A DNA stretch of 64,000 bases from Luteimonas marina (GTDB lineage Bacteria > Pseudomonadota > Gammaproteobacteria > Xanthomonadales > Xanthomonadaceae): positions 806,001-870,000 of the forward strand of contig NZ_VOHK01000001.1 of NCBI RefSeq assembly GCF_007859325.1, read 5' to 3'. Below, piece by piece: positions 21,289 to 29,666 of this stretch. The notes under the pieces were generated by a model that did no database searches, was not told the origin of the DNA, and was given only the letters and a program-made list of their open reading frames with translations. Position 1 is the first letter of the stretch. Each line of letters begins with the position of its first letter. The translations under genes were made by a program, and so were the position numbers.

Positions 21289-21302
21289 GGCAGTGCGGTC
21301 GA

Positions 21303-21518
21303 TCAGTAGTGCGGGGGCGGAGGCTCGAGCGCGGGATCGCCCGGGGCGTCTCCGCGGGTCAGTTTCAGGTCTTCGAGCACGCGCTTCAACAGCTCCGCGT
21401 TGGCCACCGCCTCCAGGCGCATCGCGGCGAGGGCGTCGTTCAGTTCCGACAGCAACTGCTCCTGGAACGCCAGGCGCGTTTCCAGTTCGACCAGCCGCTG
21501 TTCGAGCGCGTCGGGCAT
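21303..21518 (-). CDS. slyX: SlyX family coiled-coil protein
   Basis: A 71-residue protein typical of SlyX in length and pattern: an N-terminal heptad coiled coil (MPDALEQRLVELETRLAFQE, then LLSELNDALAAMRLE) and a C-terminal proline-rich tail ending PPPPHY, which is the family hallmark. Its function is unknown; the name derives from an E. coli lysis-suppressor locus. It starts five bases after the ugd stop and is therefore cotranscribed. Confidence 0.88.
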   Translation of the reverse strand: MPDALEQRLVELETRLAFQEQLLSELNDALAAMRLEAVANAELLKRVLEDLKLTRGDAPGDPALEPPPPHY

Positions 21519-21523
21519 CGCGA

Positions 21524-22870
21524 TCACTCCGGCCGGATGGAACGGCCGCGGCCGATGCCCCAGTAGGCGATCCCGGCTGCTTCCACGTCCGCCGGCTCGT
21601 ACAGGTTGCGGCCGTCGAAGAGCACGCCATCGCCCAGCCGCGCCCTGATCTGCGCGAAATCCGGGCTGCGGAACTGCTTCCACTCGGTGATGACGACCAG
21701 CGCATCGGCGCCCTGCAGCGCATCGCCGGCGCTGTCGCACAGCACGAGGTCGTCGCGGTCGCCGAAGATGCGCCGCGCCTCTTCGCGCGCTTCCGGGTCG
21801 TAGGCGCGCACGCGTGCGCCGGCGTCCCACAGCTGCTGCACGAGCCTGCGGCTCGAGGCCTCGCGCATGTCGTCGGTGTTCGGCTTGAACGCCAGGCCCC
21901 ACAGCGCGATCGTCTTGCCGCGCAGCGCCGCAGCGCCGCCGTAGTGGCGCACGGCCAGTTCGAACAGGTGCCTCTTCTGCCGGTCGTTGACCGATTCGAC
22001 GGCATCGAGCAGGGTCGGCTCGTGGCCGTGCTGGACGGCGGTGCGCGCCAGCGCCTGCACGTCCTTGGGGAAGCAGGAGCCGCCGTAACCCGCGCCCGGG
22101 TAGATGAAGTGCCAGCCGATGCGCGGGTCCGAGCCGATGCCCTTGCGTACCTGCTCGATGTCCGCGCCCACCTTCTCGGCGATGCCCGCGATCTCGTTCA
22201 TGAAGCTGATCTTGGTCGCGAGCATCGCGTTGGCGGCGTACTTGGTCAGTTCGGCCGAGCGCACGTCCATGGCGACGATGCGGTCGTGGTTGCGGTTGAA
22301 CGGCGCGTACAGCCTGCGCAGCCGCTCGATCGACGCCGGGCTCGAGGTGCCCAGGACGATGCGATCCGGTCGCATGCAGTCCTCGACCGCGGCGCCTTCC
22401 TTCAGGAACTCGGGGTTGGAGACCACGTCGAAGGCAATGTCGACGCCGCGCGCCGCCAGTTCGGCGGCGATGGCGTCGCGCACCTTGTCCGCGGTGCCGA
22501 CCGGCACGGTGGACTTGTCGACGACGATCGCCGGCGCCTGCAGGTGCCGGCCGATCGTGCGCGCGACCGCCAGCACGTACTGCAGGTCGGCGCTGCCGTC
22601 CTCGTCCGGCGGCGTGCCGACGGCGATGAACACGACCTCCGACGCCGCGATCGCGGCCGCCGCGTCGGTCGTGAACTTCAGGCGCCCGGCGGCGTGGTTG
22701 GCCCTGACCATCGGCTCCAGGCCCGGCTCGTAGATCGGGATGACGCCCGCTTCGAGTCCGTCGATCTTGCGCTGGTCGATGTCGACGCAGACCACGTCGT
22801 GCCCGACTTCCGCCAGGCAGGTGCCGCTGACGAGGCCGACGTAGCCGGTTCCGAAGATCGTGACGTGCAT
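21524..22870 (-). CDS. ugd: UDP-glucose 6-dehydrogenase
   Basis: A 448-residue NAD-dependent enzyme (EC 1.1.1.22) that oxidises UDP-glucose twice to UDP-glucuronate for polysaccharide or LPS synthesis. The N-terminal Rossmann motif is [30 protein letters not shown], and the catalytic Cys lies in [18 protein letters not shown] second nucleotide-binding domain follows ([23 protein letters not shown]). The ATG at 22870 starts exactly at the family boundary; the frame continues upstream to 23008 inside the FKBP gene and is not used. Genes are spaced 20 bases upstream and 5 bases downstream, so it lies in an FKBP-ugd-slyX-DUF2058 operon. Confidence 0.95.
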   Translation of the reverse strand: MHVTIFGTGYVGLVSGTCLAEVGHDVVCVDIDQRKIDGLEAGVIPIYEPGLEPMVRANHAAGRLKFTTDAAAAIAASEVVFIAVGTPPDEDGSADLQYVLAVARTIGRHLQAPAIVVDKSTVPVGTADKVRDAIAAELAARGVDIAFDVVSNPEFLKEGAAVEDCMRPDRIVLGTSSPASIERLRRLYAPFNRNHDRIVAMDVRSAELTKYAANAMLATKISFMNEIAGIAEKVGADIEQVRKGIGSDPRIGWHFIYPGAGYGGSCFPKDVQALARTAVQHGHEPTLLDAVESVNDRQKRHLFELAVRHYGGAAALRGKTIALWGLAFKPNTDDMREASSRRLVQQLWDAGARVRAYDPEAREEARRIFGDRDDLVLCDSAGDALQGADALVVITEWKQFRSPDFAQIRARLGDGVLFDGRNLYEPADVEAAGIAYWGIGRGRSIRPE

Positions 22871-22890
22871 GCGTGGAGTCTGGCGCCGGC

Positions 22891-23670
22891 TTATTTCGCG
22901 CCGCTGACGATGTCGAGCAGTTCCACCTCGAACACCAGCGTCGCGTTCGGTCCGATCGGGCCACCCGGCGTCCCTTGCTCGCCGTAGCCCAGCGCACCCG
23001 GGATCCACAGCTTGTACTTGCTGCCCACCGGCATCAGCTGCAGGCCTTCCTGCCAGCCCGGCACGACCTGCGCCAGCGCGAACTCGACCGGCTCGCCGCG
23101 CGCGTAGGAATCGTCGAAGGTCTCGCCGTCGAGCAAGGTGCCCTTGTAGTGCACGCGCACGGTGTCACCGGCCTTGGGCCTGGCGCCCTGGCCCTCGCTC
23201 AGCACCTGGTACTGCAGGCCCGATGCGGTGGTCTTCACCTCGGGCTTCTTGCCGTTGTCGGCAAGGAACTTCCCGCCTTCCTCGGCGTTCTTCTTGCCCG
23301 ATTCCTCGAACTCGGCCATGTGCCTGGCCTGCATGCGCATGCTGAAGGCCTGCATGACTTCCATCGCCTCCTGCTGGCTCAGGCGCGGCTCCTTGCCGTC
23401 GATCGTTTCCTTCATGGCCTTGACGATGGTGTCGAGGTCGACCTCGTCCTTCGCGCCCTTCAGGCTGTCGCCGATCTGCATGCCGATCACGTAGCTGACC
23501 TGCTCCTTCTCGGTCTTCAGGCCGGCCTTGGCCGCCACCGCCGGCTTGTCGTCGCCGCTGCCGTCGACCGGCTTGCCGGTGTCCTTGTCCAGCGGCTTGC
23601 AGGCCAGCAGCGCGGCACAGAGCGCCACGCCGAGCACGGCCAGCGGGATGGAACGCATCGAAACTTTCAT
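22891..23670 (-). CDS. FKBP-type peptidyl-prolyl isomerase lipoprotein (Mip/FkpA-like)
   Basis: A 259-residue periplasm-facing prolyl isomerase (EC 5.2.1.8). A signal peptide ends in a lipobox (LCAALLAC, Cys about residue 24). The FKBP_N dimerisation region follows ([20 protein letters not shown] through the [16 protein letters not shown] helix), then the FKBP domain ([57 protein letters not shown]). I chose the ATG at 23670, which has an AGGAG ribosome site. It is one of two adjacent FKBP paralogues and leads the ugd operon. The expected role is folding of exported proteins. Confidence 0.92.
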   Translation of the reverse strand: MKVSMRSIPLAVLGVALCAALLACKPLDKDTGKPVDGSGDDKPAVAAKAGLKTEKEQVSYVIGMQIGDSLKGAKDEVDLDTIVKAMKETIDGKEPRLSQQEAMEVMQAFSMRMQARHMAEFEESGKKNAEEGGKFLADNGKKPEVKTTASGLQYQVLSEGQGARPKAGDTVRVHYKGTLLDGETFDDSYARGEPVEFALAQVVPGWQEGLQLMPVGSKYKLWIPGALGYGEQGTPGGPIGPNATLVFEVELLDIVSGAK

Positions 23671-23739
23671 CGGGAACTCCTGGACAAAAAACAACCTTGG
23701 GGAGACGCGGCCAATGCCGCATGGAACCGGGGACCGGAT

Positions 23740-24681
23740 TCAGAGGATCTCGAGCAATTCGACCTCGAACACCAGGGTCTCGTTCGGACCGATGTTCGGC
23801 GGGCTGCCGCGCTGGCCGTAGGCCAGTTCGCCGGGAATCCACAGTCGGTACCTGGCGCCGACCGGCATCAGGGTCAGGCCTTCGGTCCAGCCGGCGATGA
23901 CCTGGTTCAGGCCGAACTCGGCGGGCTCGCCGCGGCCGTAGGAACTGTCGAACTCGGTGCCGTCGAGCAGGGTGCCGCGGTAGTGCACGCGGACCGTGTC
24001 GCCGGGCCTGGGTCGCGGGCCCGATCCCTGCCGCAGCACGCTGTACTGCAGGCCCGAGCCGGTGGCGAACACGCCCTTGCCGAGCCGGTTCTTCGCCAGG
24101 AAGTCGGCGCCCGCCTGGCGGTTGGTCTCGGCCTGGCGCGCGGCCTGCTGGCGCCCGCGCTGCTCCAGCGCCGCGCGCGCGACCGAGGCCTGGTCGGTGG
24201 ACAGCAGCGGCGTGCCGCCCTCGATCGTCGTGCGCACGGCCTGCACCAGCACCGGCACGTCGATGGTATCGGCCAGCGGCGCCAGCGAACGACCGGCGTC
24301 CAGGCCCAGCATCAGCCCGACCTTGCCCTTGTCGATCGCCGGCGGCTGCGCGCCCGGCGCCAGTCCCGGCACCCGTTTGCCGCTGCGCGCGGCGATGCGC
24401 TGCATCAGCACCGGCCCCAGGGCCGCCACCTCGGCGTCGCCGATCAGCGGCTCGCCGCCGGCCAGCGCCTGCGCGAACGCACGCTCGAAGCTGGCGAAAT
24501 CGATATCGGGACCGACCGCCTCGAGCGAGCGGCCCACGTCCATGCCCATCAGATAGCTGACCTGCTGGCGCTCGCCGGCCAGCGCGGTGACCGCGCCCTG
24601 CGCCTGCATGGCCGTGGCCGCGCCCGAAACGAGCAGCGCAGACAGGCCCAGCGTGGCCAGGCCACGCGCGAAAGGATTCAT
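23740..24681 (-). CDS. FKBP-type isomerase with duplicated dimerisation segment
   Basis: A 313-residue exported prolyl isomerase. The signal peptide is [24 protein letters not shown] with an ATA-type cleavage site rather than a lipobox. The C-terminal FKBP domain ([43 protein letters not shown]) closely matches its neighbour. The N-terminal part holds two similar copies of the FKBP_N segment: [17 protein letters not shown] (about residues 43-59) and [17 protein letters not shown] (about 130-146), each followed by a similar helix and a GGTPLL/GGEPLI turn. Ordinary Mip/FkpA proteins have one. It starts 69 bases upstream of the lipoprotein FKBP. Confidence 0.9.
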   Translation of the reverse strand: MNPFARGLATLGLSALLVSGAATAMQAQGAVTALAGERQQVSYLMGMDVGRSLEAVGPDIDFASFERAFAQALAGGEPLIGDAEVAALGPVLMQRIAARSGKRVPGLAPGAQPPAIDKGKVGLMLGLDAGRSLAPLADTIDVPVLVQAVRTTIEGGTPLLSTDQASVARAALEQRGRQQAARQAETNRQAGADFLAKNRLGKGVFATGSGLQYSVLRQGSGPRPRPGDTVRVHYRGTLLDGTEFDSSYGRGEPAEFGLNQVIAGWTEGLTLMPVGARYRLWIPGELAYGQRGSPPNIGPNETLVFEVELLEIL

Positions 24682-24796
24682 TGGACGGGAAACTCCGGCA
24701 CGCGCCGGCAACCGCGGCGCAATGCCGTTATTGTCGCGAGCCGCGCCCGCCACGGCAATCGGCAACGCGCGGGACGGCCGATCCCCGTTCAGCACG

Positions 24797-25360
24797 TCAG
24801 CCGACGTTCGGCTTGCGCGCCTTCAGCGCCCGTTCGATCGCGGCCACGATGGCCGGATCCTCCGGCACCGTCTTGCTGCCCCACGAGGCGACAACCTTGC
24901 CGTCGCGATCGACCAGGTACTTGTGGAAGTTCCACGCCGGCGCCTCGCCGGTGGCCTTGGCCAGGTCGCGGTACAGCGGCGTGGCCTCGTCGCCGATCAC
25001 GTGCACGCGCTCGAACATCGGGAATTTCACGCCGTAGGTCAGCGTGCAGAATTCCTGGATCTGCTTTTCGTCCTCGAACTCCTGTTCCCTGAAATCCGCG
25101 GACGGAAAGCCCAGCACCGCGAAGCCCTGCGCCTTGTAGCGCGAGTGCAGTGCCTCCAGCCCCTCGAACTGCGGCGCGAAACCGCACTTGCTCGCGGTAT
25201 TGACGATCAGCAGCACGTTGCCGCCGTAGGTCGCGGCGAGGTCGACCTGCTCCTTGCCGGTCAGCGGCCGGTAGCTGCGGTCGAGCAGGCCCGAGGCCGC
25301 CGCGAGGCCCGCGGACACCACCAGCAGCAGGAAAACGGCAGCGTATCTGATTGATTTCAT
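24797..25360 (-). CDS. Exported glutathione peroxidase family protein
   Basis: A 187-residue thiol peroxidase of the GPx family with an N-terminal signal peptide (about residues 1-23), so it is probably periplasmic. The peroxidatic Cys is C59 in [11 protein letters not shown], and the C-terminal WNFHKYLVD (W143-N144) is conserved. The usual FPCNQFGGQEP segment is [11 protein letters not shown], so the catalytic-tetrad Gln is replaced (Asp89) and the accompanying Cys is Ser. The enzyme may therefore use a variant active site. It is first in a minus-strand run with the FKBP genes and divergent from the GntR operon, sharing the intergenic region that holds the GGTG-N16-CACC site. Confidence 0.88.
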   Translation of the reverse strand: MKSIRYAAVFLLLVVSAGLAAASGLLDRSYRPLTGKEQVDLAATYGGNVLLIVNTASKCGFAPQFEGLEALHSRYKAQGFAVLGFPSADFREQEFEDEKQIQEFCTLTYGVKFPMFERVHVIGDEATPLYRDLAKATGEAPAWNFHKYLVDRDGKVVASWGSKTVPEDPAIVAAIERALKARKPNVG

Positions 25361-25435
25361 GACATTTTCCGTGAAATTTCGGGAGATGGGCGCAGCACCA
25401 TGACTTCAGTTGGGTCGGATTTCCACGCAAAGCGC

Positions 25436-25463
25436 TTGACCCTGCGTGTTCTGGTGTTATAGT
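25436..25463 (+). promoter_or_regulatory. Promoter of the GntR/ABC operon
   Basis: A TTGACC -35 box (25436-25441) and a TATAGT -10 box (25458-25463) are separated by 16 bases. The -10 box lies inside the GGTG-N16-CACC palindrome. Confidence 0.6.
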
Positions 25464-25476
25464 TGAATACAACACC
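25453..25476. promoter_or_regulatory. GGTG-N16-CACC operator for the YtrA-type GntR regulator
   Basis: GGTGTT at 25453 and AACACC ending at 25476 form an imperfect palindrome with exactly 16 bases between GGTG and CACC. It covers the -10 box. From memory, a GGTG-N16-CACC motif was reported for a YtrA-family GntR regulator of Xanthomonas citri. Autorepression of the operon is the likely effect. Confidence 0.7.
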
Positions 25477-25501
25477 TATCCACCCGAGCAGGACGTTCAT
25501 C

Positions 25502-25972
25502 ATGAACCGCAAGCTCCGCAACACGATACTGGCTTTCTCCGTCTCCGGCGTGATGCTGGCCGTCGGCCTGATGGCAGCGCGTCCGGTCCTTCCCGACGCC
25601 GCGCCCGCGACCGGCACGATGGCGGACGTCCCGACCCCGACCCGGGACCAGCCGCTGCCGCCGCTGGCCACGCATGCGGACGCCGACGCCCTCTCCATGC
25701 GCATCGATGCCCGCAGCCGCCGGTTCGAGGCCGAACTGGCGAAGGCCGAGTCGCTGGAACACGCGCTCGCAACCACCGCAAGCTTCGTCACCGTGGTCGC
25801 CACCGAGGCGGCGCTCGCCGAAGTCGTGTCCCTGGGCGCCGTGGAAGAAGCGGAGCGCGCGAGCGAAGAAGCCTCCACCCGGCGCAAGCGCCGCGCCGGC
25901 AGCGTGCGCAGCGCGATCGCCGTCCCCTACTTCTCGTTCGCGCGCGGGACGGGCCGCGGCGACCGGAGCTGA
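25502..25972 (+). CDS. Small single-pass membrane protein, first gene of the GntR/ABC operon
   Basis: A 156-residue protein of unknown function. A hydrophobic segment (about residues 8-25, ILAFSVSGVMLAVGLMAA) follows a basic N-terminus, so it is membrane anchored or exported. Next come a Pro/Ala-rich linker, an Ala/Glu-rich helical region (about 65-125) and a basic C-terminus (TRRKRRAGS). The ATG at 25502 has a GCAGGA ribosome site; an upstream in-frame TTG at 25463 lies in the promoter and is rejected. It is four bases upstream of the GntR gene, under the operator. Its placement suggests a role with the ABC transporter. I do not recognise the family. Confidence 0.75.
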   Translation: MNRKLRNTILAFSVSGVMLAVGLMAARPVLPDAAPATGTMADVPTPTRDQPLPPLATHADADALSMRIDARSRRFEAELAKAESLEHALATTASFVTVVATEAALAEVVSLGAVEEAERASEEASTRRKRRAGSVRSAIAVPYFSFARGTGRGDRS

Positions 25973-25976
25973 TGCC

Positions 25977-26348
25977 ATGACCAACATCCAGTGGAGCGAT
26001 GGCGCTCCGATCTACCGCCAGCTGAAGGAACGCGTGATCGCGATGATGCTGGACGGAGTCCTCAAACCCGGCGACGCGCTGCCCTCGGTGCGCCAGGTCG
26101 CCGCCGAATACCAACTGAACCCGATCACCGTCTCCCGCGCCTACCAGGAGCTGGCCGACGAGTCGCTGGTCGAAAAACGAAGGGGCCTGGGCATGTACGT
26201 TACCGACGAAGCCGCGAAGAAACTCCTGCTCAACGAGCGCGACCGCTTCCTGCGCGAGGAATGGCCGCTGGTGCTGGAACGCATCCAGCGGCTGGGCCTG
26301 TCGCTCGACGAACTGATGCGGGCGCAGCCGGAAGGAGGCGCGCGATGA
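25977..26348 (+). CDS. GntR-family regulator, YtrA subfamily
   Basis: A 123-residue repressor. The N-terminal winged helix (PIYRQLKERVIAMMLDGVLKPGDALPSVRQVAAEYQLNPITVSRAYQELADESLVEKRRGLGMYV) is followed by only about 45 residues. This lack of a large effector domain defines the YtrA subfamily, which usually controls an adjacent ABC transporter. That is the arrangement here: the stop overlaps the ABC ATPase start (ATGA). The GGTG-N16-CACC site over the operon promoter is its probable operator. The ATG at 25977 follows the upstream stop by four bases. Confidence 0.92.
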   Translation: MTNIQWSDGAPIYRQLKERVIAMMLDGVLKPGDALPSVRQVAAEYQLNPITVSRAYQELADESLVEKRRGLGMYVTDEAAKKLLLNERDRFLREEWPLVLERIQRLGLSLDELMRAQPEGGAR

Positions 26349-27223
26349 ACGCCGTCGTCGACCACCTGCAGGTCGTCCATGCCCGCGGCCTGCGCAAGGC
26401 CTACCGGAACAAGCTCGCGCTCGACGGCACCGGCTTCCGCATCGAGGCCGGCCGCATCGTCGGCCTGATCGGCCCCAACGGCGCCGGCAAGACCACCGCG
26501 CTCAAGGCGATGCTGGGCCTGATCCCGTTCGAGGGCGAGCTGAGCGTGCTCGGCCGCGACCCGCGCACCCAGCGCGACGCGCTGATGAACGACGTCTGCT
26601 TCATCGCCGACGTCGCGGTGCTGCCGCGCTGGATCCGGGTCAAGGAAGCGATCGACTTCGTCGCCGGCGTGCACCCGCGCTTCGACCGCGCCAAGTGCGA
26701 GCGCTTCCTCGCCAACACCCAGCTCAAGCCGCGCCAGCGCGTGCGCGAGATGTCCAAGGGCATGATCGTGCAGCTGCACCTGGCGCTGGTGATGGCGATC
26801 GACGCCCGGCTGCTGGTGCTGGACGAACCGACGCTCGGCCTCGACATCCTCTACCGCAAGCAGTTCTACCAGCGCCTGCTGGAGGACTACTTCGACGAGC
26901 AGAAGACCATCATCATCACCACCCACCAGGTCGAGGAGATCGAGCACATCCTCACCGACGTGATGTTCATCCGCGACGGCAGGATCGTGCTCGACGCGCC
27001 GATGGAGGACGTCGGCCAGCGCTTCGTCGAAGTCCTGGTCAACGCCGACCGCGCCGAGGCCGCGCGCCAGATGGGACCGATCGACGAGCGCGCCCTGCCC
27101 TTCGGCAAGACCGTGATGCTGTTCGACGGCGTGTCCCAGGCCGCGCTGTCGTCCTATGGCGAGACCCGCACGCCCGGCCTGGCCGATCTGTTCGTCGCCA
27201 CGATGAAAGGAACCTACGCATGA
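26345..27223 (+). CDS. ABC transporter ATP-binding protein (YtrB-like)
   Basis: A 292-residue ATPase. The Walker A motif is GPNGAGKTT (residues 43-51), the signature is degenerate (MSKGM, about 136-140, in place of LSGGQ), Walker B is LLVLDEPTLGLD (about 156-167), and the switch region is ITTHQVEEIEHI. A C-terminal extension of about 75 residues follows the nucleotide-binding domain. ATG overlaps the GntR stop, and its stop overlaps the permease start. ABC exporters of YtrA operons are often linked to cell-envelope stress or antibiotic response; the substrate cannot be read here. Its first six codons are identical to those of the permease gene. Confidence 0.92.
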   Translation: MNAVVDHLQVVHARGLRKAYRNKLALDGTGFRIEAGRIVGLIGPNGAGKTTALKAMLGLIPFEGELSVLGRDPRTQRDALMNDVCFIADVAVLPRWIRVKEAIDFVAGVHPRFDRAKCERFLANTQLKPRQRVREMSKGMIVQLHLALVMAIDARLLVLDEPTLGLDILYRKQFYQRLLEDYFDEQKTIIITTHQVEEIEHILTDVMFIRDGRIVLDAPMEDVGQRFVEVLVNADRAEAARQMGPIDERALPFGKTVMLFDGVSQAALSSYGETRTPGLADLFVATMKGTYA

Positions 27224-28287
27224 ACGCCGTCGTCGACACCCAGGCCGACACCCCGCGTCCGGCCGGCGCTGCGCACGTCCACCGGACGCACCGCTTCCGC
27301 TGGCTGCTCCGGCGCGAGTTCTGGGAGCACAAGGGCGGTTTCCTCTGGGCGCCGCTGGTCGCAGGCGGCATCTCGCTGCTGCTGTCGGCGATGGGCATCG
27401 TCCTGGCCATGGTCGCGGCGAGGGAACACATGCCCGAGACCGCCAAGATCTCGCTGGACGACGGCACGCAGATCCAGATCAACGGCATGGATCTGGGCAT
27501 GCTGACCTCGCAGCTGGGCCACAAGGAACTGGCGCAACTGGGCGACGGCCTCGACCTGACCCTGATCCTGGCCTCGAGCTGGCCGTTCATCGTGCTGGCG
27601 TTCGTGATGTTCTTCTACTGCCTCGGCACGCTGTACGACGAGCGCAAGGACCGCAGCGTGCTGTTCTGGAAGTCGCTGCCGTTGTCGGACACCTCCACGG
27701 TGCTGTCCAAGGTCGCCAGCGCCGCGATCGTCGCCCCGCTCCTGGCCACGCTCGCCGCGATCGCCACGCTGTTCGGCTTCCTGGTGCTGATCAGCCTGGT
27801 GACCCTGGTCTACGGCGGCAATCCGGTCGCCCTGCTGTGGGGTCCGTCCAGCCCGCTGCTGATCTCGGCGCAGTACCTCGCCGCGATCCCCGTGTACGCG
27901 CTGTGGGCGATGCCGACCATCGGCTGGCTGATGCTGTGCTCGGCCTGGGCGAAGAGCAAGCCGTTCCTGTGGGCGATCATGATCCCGCTGTTCGCCGGCA
28001 TCTTCGTCGGCTGGCTGGAGTTCCTGGGCGTATTCGACGACCTGACCTGGCCGTTCTTCAAGAACATCGTGCTGCGCATGCTGACCAGCGTGTTCCCGAT
28101 GACCTGGATGGACCTGCAGTACCTGGAACACGTCGATTTCGACAGCCCCGGCGCCGCGAGGAACCTGATGAACCCGGTCGGCGTGTACAGGAACCTGGCC
28201 AGCACCAACCTGTGGATCGGCGTGGCCGCCGGCGCCGCGATGATCTTCGCCGCCATCCGCCTGCGCCGCTGGCGGGATGAGGGGTGA
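27220..28287 (+). CDS. ABC transporter permease
   Basis: A 355-residue inner-membrane protein with about six hydrophobic segments: near residues 45-65 (APLVAGGISLLLSAMGIVLAMVA), 110-130, 165-195, 220-240, 245-265 and the C-terminal GVAAGAAMIFAAIRL. A soluble loop lies between the first two. It fits an ABC-2-type permease partner of the preceding ATPase. It overlaps that gene by four bases (ATGA), so both are cotranslated. A long hairpin begins directly after its stop and probably ends the operon. Confidence 0.88.
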   Translation: MNAVVDTQADTPRPAGAAHVHRTHRFRWLLRREFWEHKGGFLWAPLVAGGISLLLSAMGIVLAMVAAREHMPETAKISLDDGTQIQINGMDLGMLTSQLGHKELAQLGDGLDLTLILASSWPFIVLAFVMFFYCLGTLYDERKDRSVLFWKSLPLSDTSTVLSKVASAAIVAPLLATLAAIATLFGFLVLISLVTLVYGGNPVALLWGPSSPLLISAQYLAAIPVYALWAMPTIGWLMLCSAWAKSKPFLWAIMIPLFAGIFVGWLEFLGVFDDLTWPFFKNIVLRMLTSVFPMTWMDLQYLEHVDFDSPGAARNLMNPVGVYRNLASTNLWIGVAAGAAMIFAAIRLRRWRDEG

Positions 28288-28332
28288 GCCCGAGCGCTTG
28301 CGAACTGGCCTATCGCCAGTTCGCGCTCGGGC
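28288..28332. terminator. Long hairpin after the ABC operon
   Basis: GCCCGAGCGC and GAACTGGC pair with GCCAGTTC and GCGCTCGGGC across a short loop: an 18-bp stem with a four-base bulge (TTGC), starting one base after the permease stop. There is no U-tract, but the stem is strong. Confidence 0.55.
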
Positions 28333-28600
28333 GAACGCCTGGCCAAGGATGGCCGGGCCGGACGATCCGAAGCCAATGTTGTCTCGCCATGGACGGCAGC
28401 AGAAATTTCACAGGTCAGCGGCACTGCCGCGTGGCCTGCCGAACGCCCGGCCATGGATGGCCGGGCCGGACGATCCGAAGACGGTAATGTCTCGCCACGG
28501 ATGGCAACCGTAGTCAGTCGAGAACCAACTGCTCCGCCCCCCGTCACAGATCACCACGCCGCAGCGTCAGAGAACCCGTCACCATCCGCCACGGATGGCA
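28333..28600. repeat. Direct repeats and ATGGAT-core palindromes in a 349-base gene-free stretch
   Basis: A 40-base direct repeat occurs at 28333-28372 and 28441-28480 with two mismatches (GAACGCC.GGCCA.GGATGG then CCGGGCCGGACGATCCGAAG). Similarity extends into TCTCGCCAcGGAtGGCA on the 3' side. Further GCCAyGGAyGGC palindromes lie near 28391, 28494 and 28590. I see no gene between 28288 and 28636. Confidence 0.8.
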
Positions 28601-28636
28601 ACAAGAATCCCGGAAATGTCGCCGAGGAAGCCGCCC

Positions 28637-29359
28637 ATGAAAGCCGTTGCCACCTTCGCCCTGATCGCCTGCATCCCCTTGCTCGCCGCCTGCCAACGCG
28701 ACGCCGCGCCACCGGCCGCGCAGCCCGACGCCGCGGCAAACGCCGCGCCCAAGACCGCGCTCGGCCGCACCGTCGCCCGCGCCCTGGACGAGGCGCGCAA
28801 GGAACTGCGCGAGAACAACCTGAGCCTCAACGGCGACTACGACGTCCGCATCAACGGCAAGCGCGTCAGCCGCAAGACCAGCGACCTGCCGCCGGCGGAG
28901 ATCACCCCGGACGGCGACCTGATCGTCTCGGGCAGGACGATCGCGATGGACGAGGCCACCCGCGAGTTGGCGCGCGACTACCGCACCCACATCATCGCGA
29001 TCGCCGAGACCGGCATGGACCTCGGCGTGCAGGGGGCCGACCTCGGCATGAAGGCCGCCCGCGACGCCATCGGCAGCCTGTTCCGCGGCGACACCGAGGA
29101 AATGGAGAAGCGCATCGAGGCCGAAGCCCGCAAGCTCGAAGCCTCCGCGACGCAGCTGTGCGACCGCCTGCCCGCCCTGCTGGCCTCACAGCAGGCGCTC
29201 GCCGCCGCCGTGCCGGAGTTCGTGCCGTATGCGCGGATGGACGCCAGCGACATCGACGACTGCGGGAAGGACGGCGACTCCGGCGATGAAGCCGGCGACG
29301 CCGCCATGAACGCCGCTGCGGAAGCGGATGCGGCGGCGGACGAGGCCTCCACACGTTGA
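28637..29359 (+). CDS. DUF2884 (YggN-like) lipoprotein
   Basis: A 240-residue exported protein. The signal peptide ends in the lipobox LLAAC (Cys about residue 19). The central region (NNLSLNGDYDVRINGKRVS, then GDLIVSGRTIAMDEATRELARDYRTHI) matches the DUF2884/YggN pattern. A helical region (about 140-200) and an acidic Ala/Asp-rich tail (GDEAGDAAMNAAAEADAAADE) follow. The ATG at 28637 starts the signal peptide; an upstream in-frame ATG at 28595 lies in repeats. Family function is unknown. It is the only gene between two repeat-rich gaps. Confidence 0.75.
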   Translation: MKAVATFALIACIPLLAACQRDAAPPAAQPDAAANAAPKTALGRTVARALDEARKELRENNLSLNGDYDVRINGKRVSRKTSDLPPAEITPDGDLIVSGRTIAMDEATRELARDYRTHIIAIAETGMDLGVQGADLGMKAARDAIGSLFRGDTEEMEKRIEAEARKLEASATQLCDRLPALLASQQALAAAVPEFVPYARMDASDIDDCGKDGDSGDEAGDAAMNAAAEADAAADEASTR

Positions 29360-29420
29360 GGATGCGGTTCGAGTCCCGTCGGCCAGCCGGGTTCGAGGGA
29401 TTGTCGCGAGATCTGGTCGC

Positions 29421-29544
29421 GCCTGAAGGGAACTTCTAAAAACTGTCATTTCGAACGCAGTGAGAAATCTTGCTTTTCAAGCGCTTGGATTTCTCACTGC
29501 GTTCGAAATGACAAATTCGGGATTTTCAGAAGTTCCCTGAAGGC
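29421..29544. repeat. Nested inverted repeats in a 307-base gene-free stretch
   Basis: An outer pair (GAAGGGAACTTCT near 29425-29437 and AGAAGTTCCCT near 29528-29538) encloses an inner pair: GTCATTTCGAACGCAGTGAG from 29445 and its inverse ending GTTCGAAATGAC at 29512. The remaining bases of 29360-29666 hold degenerate GCGCCTTCAGGCG repeats and no gene that I can see. Confidence 0.8.
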
Positions 29545-29666
29545 AATCCTGCAAACGCATATCGCCTGCAAGAGCGCCTTCAGGCGTGACCGGATTTCGC
29601 CGAAGGGCGTAAACCATTCGCGCCCCCGCCGCATCCAATCCTCGATCCCATCCCACAGGAACGCCC

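Noticed and set aside
29365-29390. A tRNA T-arm-like stretch (GGTTCGAGTCCCG) after the DUF2884 gene.
   Set aside because: No matching acceptor stem, anticodon arm or CCA end could be found around it, so it is not a tRNA or a clear tRNA-derived attachment site.
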